From Rheum nobile (lineage: Eukaryota; Streptophyta; Magnoliopsida; Caryophyllales; Polygonaceae), in the NCBI GenBank assembly GCA_027886185.1, contig WOAB01000606.1, forward strand, positions 1,116,001 to 1,180,000: a stretch of 64,000 nucleotides of DNA, read 5' to 3'. This document shows, one piece after another, positions 34,726 to 45,860 of this stretch. The notes beneath the pieces are model-generated. The model was not told the origin of the DNA. It saw only the letters and a list, made by a program, of their open reading frames with translations, and made no database searches. Positions within the stretch are counted from its first letter, which is position 1; every line of letters starts with the position of its first letter. The translations under genes were made by a program, and so were the position numbers.

Positions 34726-35214
34726 GGCAGAGTACTGTCACTAGTAACAAGACAATTTAATCAATTATTGTACACTTACAATCTTGTGAATCGCTTCCTG
34801 ATAGAGCTGCGTATCATCGTTGTTCGGCACACTGTCTAGCACATGAAGGGTTTTACTCTTAATGTTCATGGCAATTAGAAAGTAACGGTCATTGTGGATT
34901 ATGACCGGTACAAAAACCTGTAATAATCCGTTTAGTTAGTGACGTTTGAAATTAACTCACAAAAAATTATGAACAGAATAAATACAAAAAACAGACAAGC
35001 TTAGAATAGCAATAAATTTACCATGTCTATGTCCTTTAATTTTCGTCCATGCACCTCAGCCACGGCGTTGTTGAAGTTCCTCATGAACTCGCCCATTTGA
35101 TCTTTCAAGGTTATATTTTGTTTCAACATTTCATGATTTTTTGTTAGTATACGGGAATTATATATTCAAGCCACAACGTGGACAGATAAATTGTTGAACT
35201 TATAGGACTTCACT

Positions 35215-35560
35215 TTTCATATGATGAACCTCGTATGCAAACTGATGAACCTAGTGTAAAATCCAATCCTATTGCTATCTACATATTTCAGTCTGTTTAC
35301 TGAGGTCCCAAATGAACATGCAAGACAGCACCAATGAAAATGGTGCATTTTTGAAGTGTCTAACCTATTCTATTTCTGATGAACCTGTTACTTATACTCA
35401 ATGAACCTGTTAGTTGTAAATGATGAACCTCTTAGTTATATTGAATGAACCTCTCTGTTGAAACTGATGAACCTTGTATGCAAACTGATGCACCTAGTGT
35501 GAAATCCAATCCTATTGCTATCTAAATAAAATTATGAACCTCGTTTTATTTACTGTTGAA
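35215..35560 (+). repeat. TGAACC motifs in a Ulp1-like intron, unit B
   Basis: Copy of 28815-29160, with the same 22-bp spacing. Confidence 0.8.
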
Positions 35561-37284
35561 CCGCATAGTATATATGCATGCAGCTTATTCTTTTAACTTT
35601 TAACCATTTTTACTTACCATTTGGTATACATACAGGAATGCTCTGTTGGGCTTGTTGCTGCTTTTTACCTCCTCATTAGTGTTCAGAATGGTTGACCAAG
35701 CATCAATTGCTTTGTAGTGGATGTCCACATCCATTGCCAACTCCATTCTGGAGACTTTCAGCGACTTGTGTTTGAAGAGCGCCTCACTATTCAATTGCAT
35801 AGGAACAAAAGTGTTATGCAGTAGTAAACCTTTATCTCTAATATTTTGCATAATAATAAAATAAAATAAAATATGTCAGAATGTATGTATATCTTACCCT
35901 CCTATGCTGCAGTGGTTACAGTAGTTGTGCATCACGATTGCCTCCTTTGGTCTACTGGCAAAGATGTCGACAGTGCGGCTTTTGTAGGGGCTTCTGAGCT
36001 TTTCCCCAAGTTTCTTGTGCCTTGGCCCGTGAACTACATCAGCATCAGCCACCACTTGTTTCCCCTTGCCCTTTTCTTTTGCCTTTTCCGCTTCAGCGAG
36101 CTCCTTGTCCTTATGTGCAGCAGCCACTGCTTGTTCTTCATCCATCGCTTCCGCAACACCAATTTCTTGTACCTCCTCTGACCCTATGAGGACTGAAGGT
36201 TCTTCATCATCGTTTTTCTCAGTCTCAACGTCATCCGACTCCTCTAAACTTATCAGCTTGAAAGATGGAATTTTCAAACGCGGAGACTTTCTGGCCTTCT
36301 TCGTTGTTGCTGGTGCGCGGGGTGTTGGTGCGCGGGGTGTTGGTGCGGGGGGTGTTGGTGCTGGGGGTGTTGGTTCCTTGTCCTTAGTACCAACAACAGT
36401 CTCATGCGCCGTGCCTTGCGCCCTCTCTTTCTCTAGCTGTTGAACTTCATCTCTTTCCTCCTCTCTGTCACTGAGCACGTCAATGTACTCATTCATAACT
36501 ATGTTTACATCCTCCCAATTTTGTGTGGTATCAATGCCCTGTGTTGCCTTAGAAGTGGAAGGTTCAGCATTTGAGAACTTGATCTTTTCTTTTGAAGCAT
36601 CAGCCTTCTCCACCTGTCTCAAGCATTCTATGAGTTGTGGATCGCTCCAGAAAGGGTGGTCGGCATCATTCCATATCTTCTCAAATTCGCTTCTTTCCTC
36701 TTCCTCGGCCTTTTTGTCGCCACACTAGTACAGAAATTGCGTTTTACATCATTTAATATACACCGGATGCGTGTCATAGTGTTGTAAAAGAGTGGTGCTA
36801 TACTATTATACATCGGTTATTCACCAGGTCCGGTGTATAATGTTGGGTGCGCGAAAAAAGGGAACCGATGTATATAGTGTATACATCGGGTATTGAATAA
36901 CCCATGTATAAACGTCATGTTACCAATTTTTACAACGAAAGGATAACCGGTGTGTATACTATATATGTCGTAAATTGTAACCCCATGTATAAATAACATG
37001 TATTTATTATAATTATATATAAAATATATTTAATTACCAAAAAAATATAAAATATATTTATGGTACTTATGTTGTAATTTTTTATATAAATAGAATTATC
37101 ATTTCTTTTTCATCTTATTTGAATTTCTCAACCGTACTCATGTCTTTCATAGCCTTGATTATATATATATATCAAGTAATTAGCTTTACAATTTTATTAA
37201 TTGAGATTTTTCAAAAATATGCAAAAATAATATACAAAATACATTAATTAAATTATGAAAATATATTCTAGCTATTATGAATTG

Positions 37285-37410
37285 GGGTTCGTTTGGATTC
37301 CCTCATAGAATGAATTAAAATACATTATCTTGCATTAAATTGTATTAAATTATCAATTTAATGCAAGATAATACATTTTAATGCATTCTAGCTGGAATCC
37401 AAACAGACCC
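37285..37410. mobile_element. Foldback MITE inside the CACTA element
   Basis: Starts GGGTTCGTTTGGATTCC and ends, inverted, GGGTCTGTTTGGATTCC. Almost the whole 126 bp folds back on itself around AAATTATCAATTT. The end sequence is Tourist-like, but the flanks (TTG, TTA) match at only two of three positions. Confidence 0.6.
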
Positions 37411-37689
37411 TTAGTATTTTATATGTATATGCCCCCTCCAAGAAATATTACGTTTTTTTTTACTTCAATAGAAAATTTCGCCTGATAACCCTCAATTTTC
37501 GTCTTTTTTTGCGAAATTCCTTCAGATTTTGACATTTTTACCTGATAATCTTCGTTTTTGACCTGTTTCACCATATACCATCCGTTATTAATTTTTTACC
37601 ACGTTAAATTTATTTTTATTTTAATTTTAAAAGAAAGGAATAAAATTTACTTTTCCCTTTTATTTCCAGCCAAACCCGATGATGTTCTT

Positions 37690-38380
37690 CCCTTTCAAGC
37701 TTGGACGACATGGCCTTCTTCCATGTTCTTCCCCTTCTTCCTTGTTCTCCCTTCAAGCTTGGCACGTACGGCATCGCGAGCACGGACGACGCCGGCACCA
37801 CCATCTTGGCGACGACGCCGGTACATCGCGAGCACGGACGATATCGGGAAGCCGGCGACCATGACAACCTGTTTGTTTTGAAGTCAAGTCTGGACGACGG
37901 CGTGAAGGGATGACCACCGGCGACGGCGTGAAGGGATGACCACCGGCGGTTTGAAGTTTTGAGGTACAAATCTCTCCACTTTTGAAATTTGGTTTCGATT
38001 TGGGATTTTAGAAATTTAGGTTTAGGGATTGGACTCAAAATTAGGGTTAATGGGATTTGAATTTGGGTTGCAGAGTTAATGGGGTTTGACCACAAAATTG
38101 GGAATCGATTTGGATTTTATAAGGATATGTGCTTCGATTCTACATCAACGGATAAATCTCCTTGGATTAGGAATTGAATTTGATAAATTCTACATCAACT
38201 TCACCTTGGATTTGGAATTGGATGTGGTGCACCACAATCTTCACACTTGCGATTGTCTTTCTAAGCAACAAATCTCTTTTTTTTTTGCCTGTAAAAATGG
38301 GGAAGATAAAAATGTGGTGCACCACAATCTTCACACTTGGAATTGGATGTGGTGCACCACAATCTTCACACTTCTATACT
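37690..38380. repeat. Short tandem repeats in the CACTA interior
   Basis: GACGGCGTGAAGGGATGACC with ACCGGC is doubled with a 27-bp period near 37900-37945. A CATCGCGAGCACGGACGA block is doubled near 37780 and 37824. A unit containing GTGGTGCACCACAATCTTCA occurs three times (about 38223, 38313 and 38350). The palindrome GTGGTGCACCAC is part of the unit. No gene is recognised. Confidence 0.7.
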
Positions 38381-38653
38381 CTTTAGTTAAGACTCTTTCT
38401 TCATATTTTTTGTTTTCGATCATGTTATTACTGTCCAGTCCGCTGCTAACTTTCTATTGGGCAAGATGTACCCGTGCCAACTAACTCAAGTTTCTACATC
38501 ACAACTAACCTACCTAGGCTATACTGATCCATGAGTTACCCATGAATCTGAGAAGTTATCAGCCAACTATAGATGTTATCTCTTGAGGAACAACTAAGCT
38601 AGTTTGTGGGAACAACTAGAAGAGGAAATACATGTCAAATAACATCTATGCAG

Positions 38654-39690
38654 TGTACAGAGGAAGCTCACATGCCAGTTGACTGTGGGACCGTGGCCAA
38701 GTGGATCTTAAAGAATAGTGAAGAATCTGAAAACATGAATTGGTATGCACAGACCTTTCATATGTGTTTTTACTTGTTACTTGCTTTTCTTAAAAGAGTT
38801 TGATTGGATGAATTCTATACCGAAGTTGCTGTTGATTTTTTATAAGTACGGAATAAATTGAAATGGTAAGTAAGATAATGCGATTTCACTTTGTTATATT
38901 TTTTTTGTGAAAATGGAAGTCATATACTTACAGTGACTATTTGGTTTGAATAATGTTATATTATCTAAAAAATATGCTGAATGTTGGCACCCTGCTTCCT
39001 TCTACCTTTTGTCTAGGTCATAGCTTAAAAATTGCTGATAGATCATAATTTTTTGCTACGTCTAGTGCATATTTAGGCAGTGTTTTTTTTACCTCTGTTG
39101 CCTTAAATTTTATTTTTCAAATGGAAGTTATCAAAAGACAGGCCTGAGGAAGGTAGGTTTAGGAGTTAAAATTTTGCCTATATCTTAATTACATAATATC
39201 TAATGAATTATTACCAATTAAATTTTCTTTATTGTGGAACGATTCTTGCTAGCTAACTCCAAACCATATCCGAAGTGCAAGCGTCTGATTGAGAAAAAAC
39301 AAGGGTGTATGCATATAACTTGCACGCCACCCTGTAAAAATGAGTTTTGCTGGTAAGATTGTGAGCTGTCTATATTGCCCTCTTTTTAAGTATACAAGAC
39401 TCATCTTTCTATATGTTTAAATTGTTGTATATCATATCTCACTTTATACAAGTATACAGGCTTTGCCTAGGTGCTTGGTTTGACCATGGAGAGAGGACTG
39501 GTGGTTTCTATGCATGCAATCGATATGAAACTGCAAAGCAGCAAGGAGTTGTAAGATGATGTTTTACGTGTATTGCTTTTGCATGACTTAGTCTCTTAGT
39601 CGCAGAAATATTGATGATGTATTATTGGATTTTTACATATAAAGCTGGGATTCTTTCCTGAAGGGTTGCAGTATGATGATGCCGAGAATA
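38654..39690 (+). pseudogene. ARIADNE-like RBR E3 ligase exons captured in CACTA
   Basis: Exons with introns retained match the IBR-RING2 part of plant ARIADNE ubiquitin ligases. 38654-38742 reads CTEEAHMPVDCGTVAKWILK between CAG and GT. 39241-39352 reads SKPYPKCKRLIEKKQGCMHI and TPPCKNEFCW, before GTAAG. 39460-39550 reads LCLGAWFDHGERTGGFYACN, between ACAG and GTAAG. A short YDDAE piece after TTGCAG near 39671 fits the next exon. The second block has lost its acceptor AG and carries a 4-bp insertion (AGCT near 39251). RING2 contains the Cys (in QGCMHITC) that takes up ubiquitin. Only this region of the gene is present, so no enzyme is made. Confidence 0.85.
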
Positions 39691-40739
39691 GATATTATTC
39701 GTTTAGTTTAGCCAACTTTTGATATAACATATGCAATTTTTTTTGGATGAATAATTTATGCAATTTATAGTGTTGTCTTGGTTATCTTCTGATGCTGGCT
39801 TGCAAGTTCTCCTTGATTACATACACTTTTTTACTATTTCCCTGCAGTCTAGGTAAAAGGCACTTGCAGACCTCCAACTGATGCAAATCGTGCATGTAAG
39901 CAGACCTTCTTTACACTATCCCCTATATGATTAAATTCAGACATAAAACTATTAAATATATCAAAGTGTGTCATCTATGATTGAACTTTAGAAACATGAT
40001 CAGTGAGACACAAAATTTGTGTTTGTTACACGAGAACTGCACTACAGTTAATGCTCTATCGCATAGACCAGTGGCTCACAATTTTCACATGGATTGCATA
40101 GACCAGTGGCTAAGTTAAATGTAAAATTGTGTCTAGAAGACGAGTTGTTCTTATAGACCTTTTCTTATCCTTCTTAGAAGACTTTGTACTTTGCTATTCT
40201 ATACAAAAGATGACAGCACTCTTGTAAGTGTTTGAAAACTTCCGTTGATAGTTTATTAGTTGAATTGATAGGAGGCAAGCGTAGATGTTCTGTGTATTTA
40301 CTTTGACGGTCCGTAGAAGAGCGCGCTAAAGAAACTTGGCTCGGAAAAGAAATGGATGGGTCGATGGATCGACTACATTGTAATCTTCAAGGTGAATTCA
40401 TAGTCACCTACCTTGAATTTCACTGTATAGTCACCTGTGATAGGGCTGTGGATTTGTACTACTTTATAGTTTTCCAAATTTTGCCCTTTGTACATGAGCA
40501 ATTAGACACTATATATCATTTTCTAGTTAAGTCTAATTTCATAGAATGATGTATATATTATTCTTGTCCATTTGAGCATTTAAAAGTTTGATACTTATAT
40601 TGTTTGTTTGATGGTAGTAGTTGATAGTGCAGAAATTATTATTTTGGATTGTACATAACGTCAGGAATTGGTTTTGAAACTACAAGAAATTTGACATTAT
40701 AAACATTATTTGCAATTTTTTTTTAAAAAAATAAAAGCT

Positions 40740-41019
40740 TTATACACCGGTTATGTAAACTATGTAATATATATATGGATCATTATTACATTGGATTTTT
40801 AACAATTATACATCGGGTCTCGACTGATGTATATACCCTCACTCAATCCGCTAAAAAAATTACATTGGATTTTTTCAAGATTATACACCGGTTTAGAACC
40901 GAAGTATAAAAAGTTTTATACATCGGTTATACTTAATACATCAGAGACCTGTACACCGGTTAATAACCGATGTATAAAGCCTAAAATGCCCGATGTAAAA
41001 TGCGTTTTTTGTACTAGTG
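40740..41019. repeat. CACTA right subterminal repeat region
   Basis: TACACCGGTT, TACATCGG and their inverses are packed here, matching a similar cluster at 36760-36980. They are the expected binding sites for the element's TNPA-like protein, supplied from elsewhere. Confidence 0.75.
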
Positions 41020-41194
41020 CCAATCAACGTTTGGGCTGTTTTGATCATGCTCTGGACCTTGGGCTCTGCATTGAATTCCTTTGGCAAGTTTTCCATCATG
41101 GCAGTGAGTTTCAACATTTCGTTGGCCACTACAATCTGTTGTTTGGTGAAGTTATTAAGCCAGTCCTGCATACAAGACAACAAGTTTATGTGAA

Positions 41195-42300
41195 CCTTAA
41201 CTATAAATGAACCTCAATCTGTAAGTTAATGAACCTTGCTGTGTAAACTGATAAACCCACTATACTATTTTTTGGACATGAAGCTTGATGTTTACCTGTA
41301 GCTTGTTGTTCATGTATGGTTGTTCTCTTCCCTCTTTTGATGGTCTTGGGTCTTGAAGAGTTCCTAACCCAAATCCTCCACTCTTTATCTCCCTCTTCTC
41401 CCTTTCTTCCAAACTCTCAATAGTCCATCCTAGGAAAACTGGTGTATTATTCGGGTTTGTATTTCCGAAGACAGATACCATGTCTAAATACAACAACTGC
41501 ATAGAAGTTCATACATACATTAGTACACATATGACATGGAAAGTAATACACAGTAGTAGATGTTACTTATACTCAATGAACCCGTTACTTATTCTCAATG
41601 AACCTGGTAGTTGTAAATGATGAACCTAGTAGTTATAACTAATGAACCCAATGCTTGGTCAGAGTTCACTCACTACTAACTGTTGCTACAAGTCAAAACA
41701 AATGAACCTGCATTAGAAAATTAATGAACCTACAAGACAACACCAATGAACCTGGTCGATTCTTGAAGTGTATAAGCTATTGTATGTGTGATGAACCTTT
41801 TCCTTATACTCAATAAACCTGTTAGTTGTAATTGATGAACCTAGTAGTTATAACTAATGAACCCAATGCTTGGACAAAGTACCCTCACTACTAATTGTTG
41901 CTACAAGTCAAACAAATGAACCTGCATGAGAAAAGTAATGAACCTGCCCCAATGAACCTGGTCGATTTTTCAAGTGTATAACTTATTCTATGTCTGATGA
42001 ACCTCTTCCTTATACTCAATGAACCTGTTAGTTATAAATGATGAACCTATTAGTTATAACTAATGAACCCAATGCTTGGACACAGTACTCTCACTACTAA
42101 TTGTGGCTACAAGTTAAACAAATGAACCTGCATGAGAAAAATAATGAACCTGCAAGACAGCACCAATGAACCTGGTCAATTTTTGTAGTGTATAACCTAT
42201 TCTTTGTCTGATGAACCTTTTCATTATACTCAATGAACCTATTAGTTGTAAATGATGAACCTAGTAGTTATTACCAATGAACCCAATGCTTGGACAGAGT
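41195..42300 (+). repeat. TGAACC array in Ulp1-like introns
   Basis: Motifs at about 22-bp spacing fill the intron at 42354-41497 in four related units of about 190 bp (marker AACCCAATGCTTGG). A few more sit in the short intron 41295-41166. Confidence 0.9.
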
Positions 42301-43919
42301 ACACTCACTACTAACTGTTTTTTACAAAAAAAAAATTAAACAAGAGTTTTTTACCATGAGGAAGACGATTGGGCCTCTGAAGAACCTCTCTTTCTTGGCC
42401 TTCCATTCAGTTGTTGTATGAGGCAAGACACTCATGACAAACCTACACCAGTTGTATCCCTTTACGTCCTCAACGTCGCTGATCATCATGTGTTGAGGAA
42501 TAGTTCCTTTTTGGTTGCTCTCGACTAGCACAGACATGAACATGACAAGGAACATCCTTTTGAACCAGAGTTTGTCGGTGCAGGTTTTGAGTTTGGCTGC
42601 CACATGACTTGGCCTGATTTGCTTGATGTTGTCGAAATATTCTTTCCATTCCTTTATAATGGCGTCATCAGCAGCCTCTTTGCCTCTCCTTTCCACTGTC
42701 CTCTGGCCTCTAGGGATCATGAGCACCCTCTGGACTTCCTCCTCTGTCACATTAATGATGCTGCCATCATTCAGCTTTATCTCACATTTGACCTCGTCAT
42801 AGTGTTCGAGTATCCAGAAAGCAGGACAATGAGGCACTCCTTTAATCTTTAAATCGAGCATGCTCTCAAATCCGATCTCCCTAATCCAGACCTTAGTCTG
42901 TGCCTTCCTGTTTTCAGGGATGGATTCCAGCGCATTGACAAACACCTTTGGGATATTCCTAGTTGCCAACCAGATGTACTGTGTGCCATCATCTTCTGTC
43001 TTTATCTTGAGGTTGGCAGGGATTATCTCCAGCTGCTTGCTTTCCTTTGGTTCTCTCTGCTTCTCCTTTTTTTTCTTGGTAATTAACAGCTTCATCTCTC
43101 CTGTTCCCTTATCTACAGCCCATTTTTCTTCGTTGTTCTTCTTTGTAGTTTCTTCCTCATCAATGTCAATTTTCCTCTTCCCCTTGTCCTTCCTTTCTTC
43201 AATCTGTGTAGTCTTTTATTTGTTCCTCAAGTTGTCCTCAATCTCCTCCTCACTAGAACTCTCTAACTGAACTGCTTCATCTGTCTGAATTGCAGTCATT
43301 GTCCTTGTGGTTGGTGTTGTTTTCCCAGAACTCTGAGACGAACTGCTCTTCTTCTCTTCCTGTGAGCTGAGGCTTTCTATGTCTTCAACCTCCTTTCCTT
43401 TCCCCTTGCCTTCTACTTCTAAATGCAATTCATCTGCTTGTATGTTTGGTGTATCTGCAGTTGTGTTGCCTGGTGTAGAATACTGAGAAAGCTTCTCATC
43501 TTCAGAGTTTGATGTTTCGGTACACTGCTTTTTTTGTGGAGGTTGTTCTGATTTTGAAGCTTGTCCCTTCAAATCCTTGTTGCCTGGCTGTCTCTCTCTC
43601 TTAGTACTCCTCCTCTTTTGTCTCGGCATTGTTGTGGCTTTTTTAGCTGGTGTTGTGCTCTTTTGTTGTTGTATTCTCTTTACAACAGATTTCTTCGCAG
43701 AGATTTTCCTTATAAGTGGAATGTCATTGCTGCTGGTACTCTCTGTACTCTCATACGGCACCTCAATGTCTTTGTGTGTAAGCCTTTTTTGTTGTCGCGA
43801 TTGTCTAGTTGAGCCTGCTAAGAGAAACAGGACAATTGTAAGACCAACTTCAGACTATGAAGTAAACTGTAACAATATCCTGTTTAAATACAACAACTGC
43901 ATAGAAGTTCATACACTGT

Positions 43920-45860
43920 AAAAGCAAATGAACCCCAACACCTGAAATGAACCTCAGAAAAACCTAATGAATCCCCAACACCTAAAATGAACCCCCAACA
44001 CCTAAAATCAACCCCCAAGACCTAAAATGAACCTCAGAAAAACCAAATGAACCCTGTAAAAGCAAATGAACCCCCAACACCTAAAATGAAGCTCAGAAAA
44101 ATCTAATGAACCCCCAACACCTAAAATGAACCCCCAACTCCTAAAATGAACCCCTAACACCTAAAATGAACCCCCAACACCTAAAATGAACCTCAAAAAA
44201 ACCTAATGAACCCCCAACACCTAAAATGAACCCCCAACACCTAAAATGAACCCCCAACACTTAAAATGAACCTCAGAAAAACCAAATGAACCGTGTAAAA
44301 GCAAATGAACCCCCAACACCTAAAATGAACCTTAGAAAAACCTAATGAACCCCCAACACCTAAATTGAACCCCCAATACTTAAAATGAACCTCAGAAAAA
44401 CCAAATGAACCCTGTAAAAGCAAATGAACCCCCAACACCTAAAATGAACCTCAGAAAAACCTAATGAACCCCCAACACCTAAATTGAACCCCCAACACCT
44501 AAAATGAACCTCAGAAAAACCTAATGAACCTCCAACACCTAAAATGAACCTCAAAAAAACCTAATGAACCCCCAACACCTAAAATGAACCCCCAACACTT
44601 AAAATGAACCTCAAAAAAATCTAATGAACCCCCAACACCTAAAATAAACCACCAACACTTAAAATGAACCTCAGAAAAACCAAATGAACCCTGTAAAAGC
44701 AAATGAACCCCCAACACCTAAAATGAACCTCAGAAAAACCTAATGAACCCCCAACACCTAAATTGAACCCCCAACTCCTAAAATGAACCTCAGAAAAACC
44801 AAATGAACCCTGTAAAAGTAAATGAACCCCCAACACCTAAAATGAACCTCAGAAAAACCTAATGAACCCCCAACACCTAAAATGAACCTCAAAAAAACCT
44901 AATGAACCCCCAACACCTAAAATGAACCCCCAACACTTAAAATGAACCTCAAAAAAACCTAATGAACCCCCAACACCTAAAATGAACCCCTAACACTTAA
45001 AATGAACCTCAGAAAAACCAAATGAACCCTGTAAAAGCAAATGAACTCCCAACACCTAAAATGAACCTCAGAAAAACCTAATGAACCCCCAACACCTAAA
45101 TTGAACCCCCAACTCCTAAAATGAACCTCAGAAAAACCAAATGAACCCTGTAAAAGCAAATGAACCCCCAACACCTAAAATGAACCTCAGGAAAACCTAA
45201 TGAACCCCCAACACCTAAAATGAACCTCAAAAAAACCTAATGAACCCCCAACACCTAAAATGAACCCCCAACACTTAAAATGAACCTCATAAAAACCAAA
45301 TGAACCATGTAAAAGCAAATGAACCCCCAACACCTAAAATGAACCTCAGAAAAACCTAATGAACCCCCAACACCTAAATTGAACCCCCAACTCCTAAAAT
45401 GAACCTCAGAAAAATCTAATGAACCCACAACACATGCATGAACTCTGGTAAGAGCAAATGAACCTCAGGTAAAACTATTTTTTTATCACAAAGGCATGAA
45501 ATCTGCAACTCATAAATGAACCTCATGGATTCAATGCAACTCAGGGAAACACATGCATGAACTCTGGTAAAAGCAAATGAACCACCAACTCATAAAATCA
45601 ACCTCAGGAAAACCTAATTTTTTATCTCAAAGGCATGCAATCTGGAAGAAGAAAATGAACCTCTAACTCGATAATGAACCTCACTGAAAAATGCATCTCA
45701 GGTAAACACATGCATGAACTAACGTAAAAGCAAATGAACCCCGAACACCTAAAATGAACCTCACGTAAACCTAGTTTTTCATCACAAAGGGATAAACTCT
45801 TTAAGAAGATAATGATCCTCCAAGTCCCAATTGAACCTCAGGAAACGACACGAACACAGA
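43920..45860 (+). repeat. Dense 20-bp TGAACC array in first intron of the Ulp1-like gene
   Basis: Blocks of 20 bp, each beginning TGAACC, are reiterated for about 1.5 kb and then decay towards 45860. A higher-order repeat of roughly 300-340 bp is visible, marked by AACCCTGTAAAAGC. The array lies between exon 1 (46068-46032) and exon 2 (from 43814), close to the right end of the element. Confidence 0.9.

Larger units (their letters stand above)
30428..36825. repeat. Tandem duplication, unit B (6398 bp)
   Basis: The second copy of 24027-30427. Offsets of matching features run from 6401 to 6404 and back to 6398, because of small indels such as two fewer codons in the Pro-Thr repeat of the Ulp1-like gene. 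Unit B joins directly to the rest of the CACTA element. Confidence 0.9.
36723..41019. mobile_element. Non-autonomous CACTA element carrying host gene exons
   Basis: Ends CACTAGTACAGAAATTGCG (36723) and, inverted, CACTAGTACAAAAAACGC (41019) form TIRs of about 28 bp with a few mismatches. They are flanked by the 3-bp duplication CCA (36720-36722, 41020-41022). Subterminal TACACCGGTT/TACATCGGTT motifs occur in both orientations within about 300 bp of each end, as in other CACTA (En/Spm) elements. No TNPA/TNPD-like protein is encoded. Deleting the element and one CCA restores the frame of the Ulp1-like exon, confirming the ends. It contains a MITE, minisatellites and ARIADNE-like exons. Confidence 0.9.

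Noticed and set aside
33208..45174. Minus-strand open frames with repeating GVHLLLQGSFGFSEVHF-like peptides
   Set aside because: They are translations of the 20-bp TGAACC array. The repeat length and sequence keep a frame open by chance for a few units, and the peptides follow the DNA repeat exactly.
43920..45470. CRISPR-like array of short repeats
   Set aside because: The motif is only about 6-7 bp conserved, the sequence between motifs is itself repeated, and this is plant nuclear DNA with no associated cas genes.
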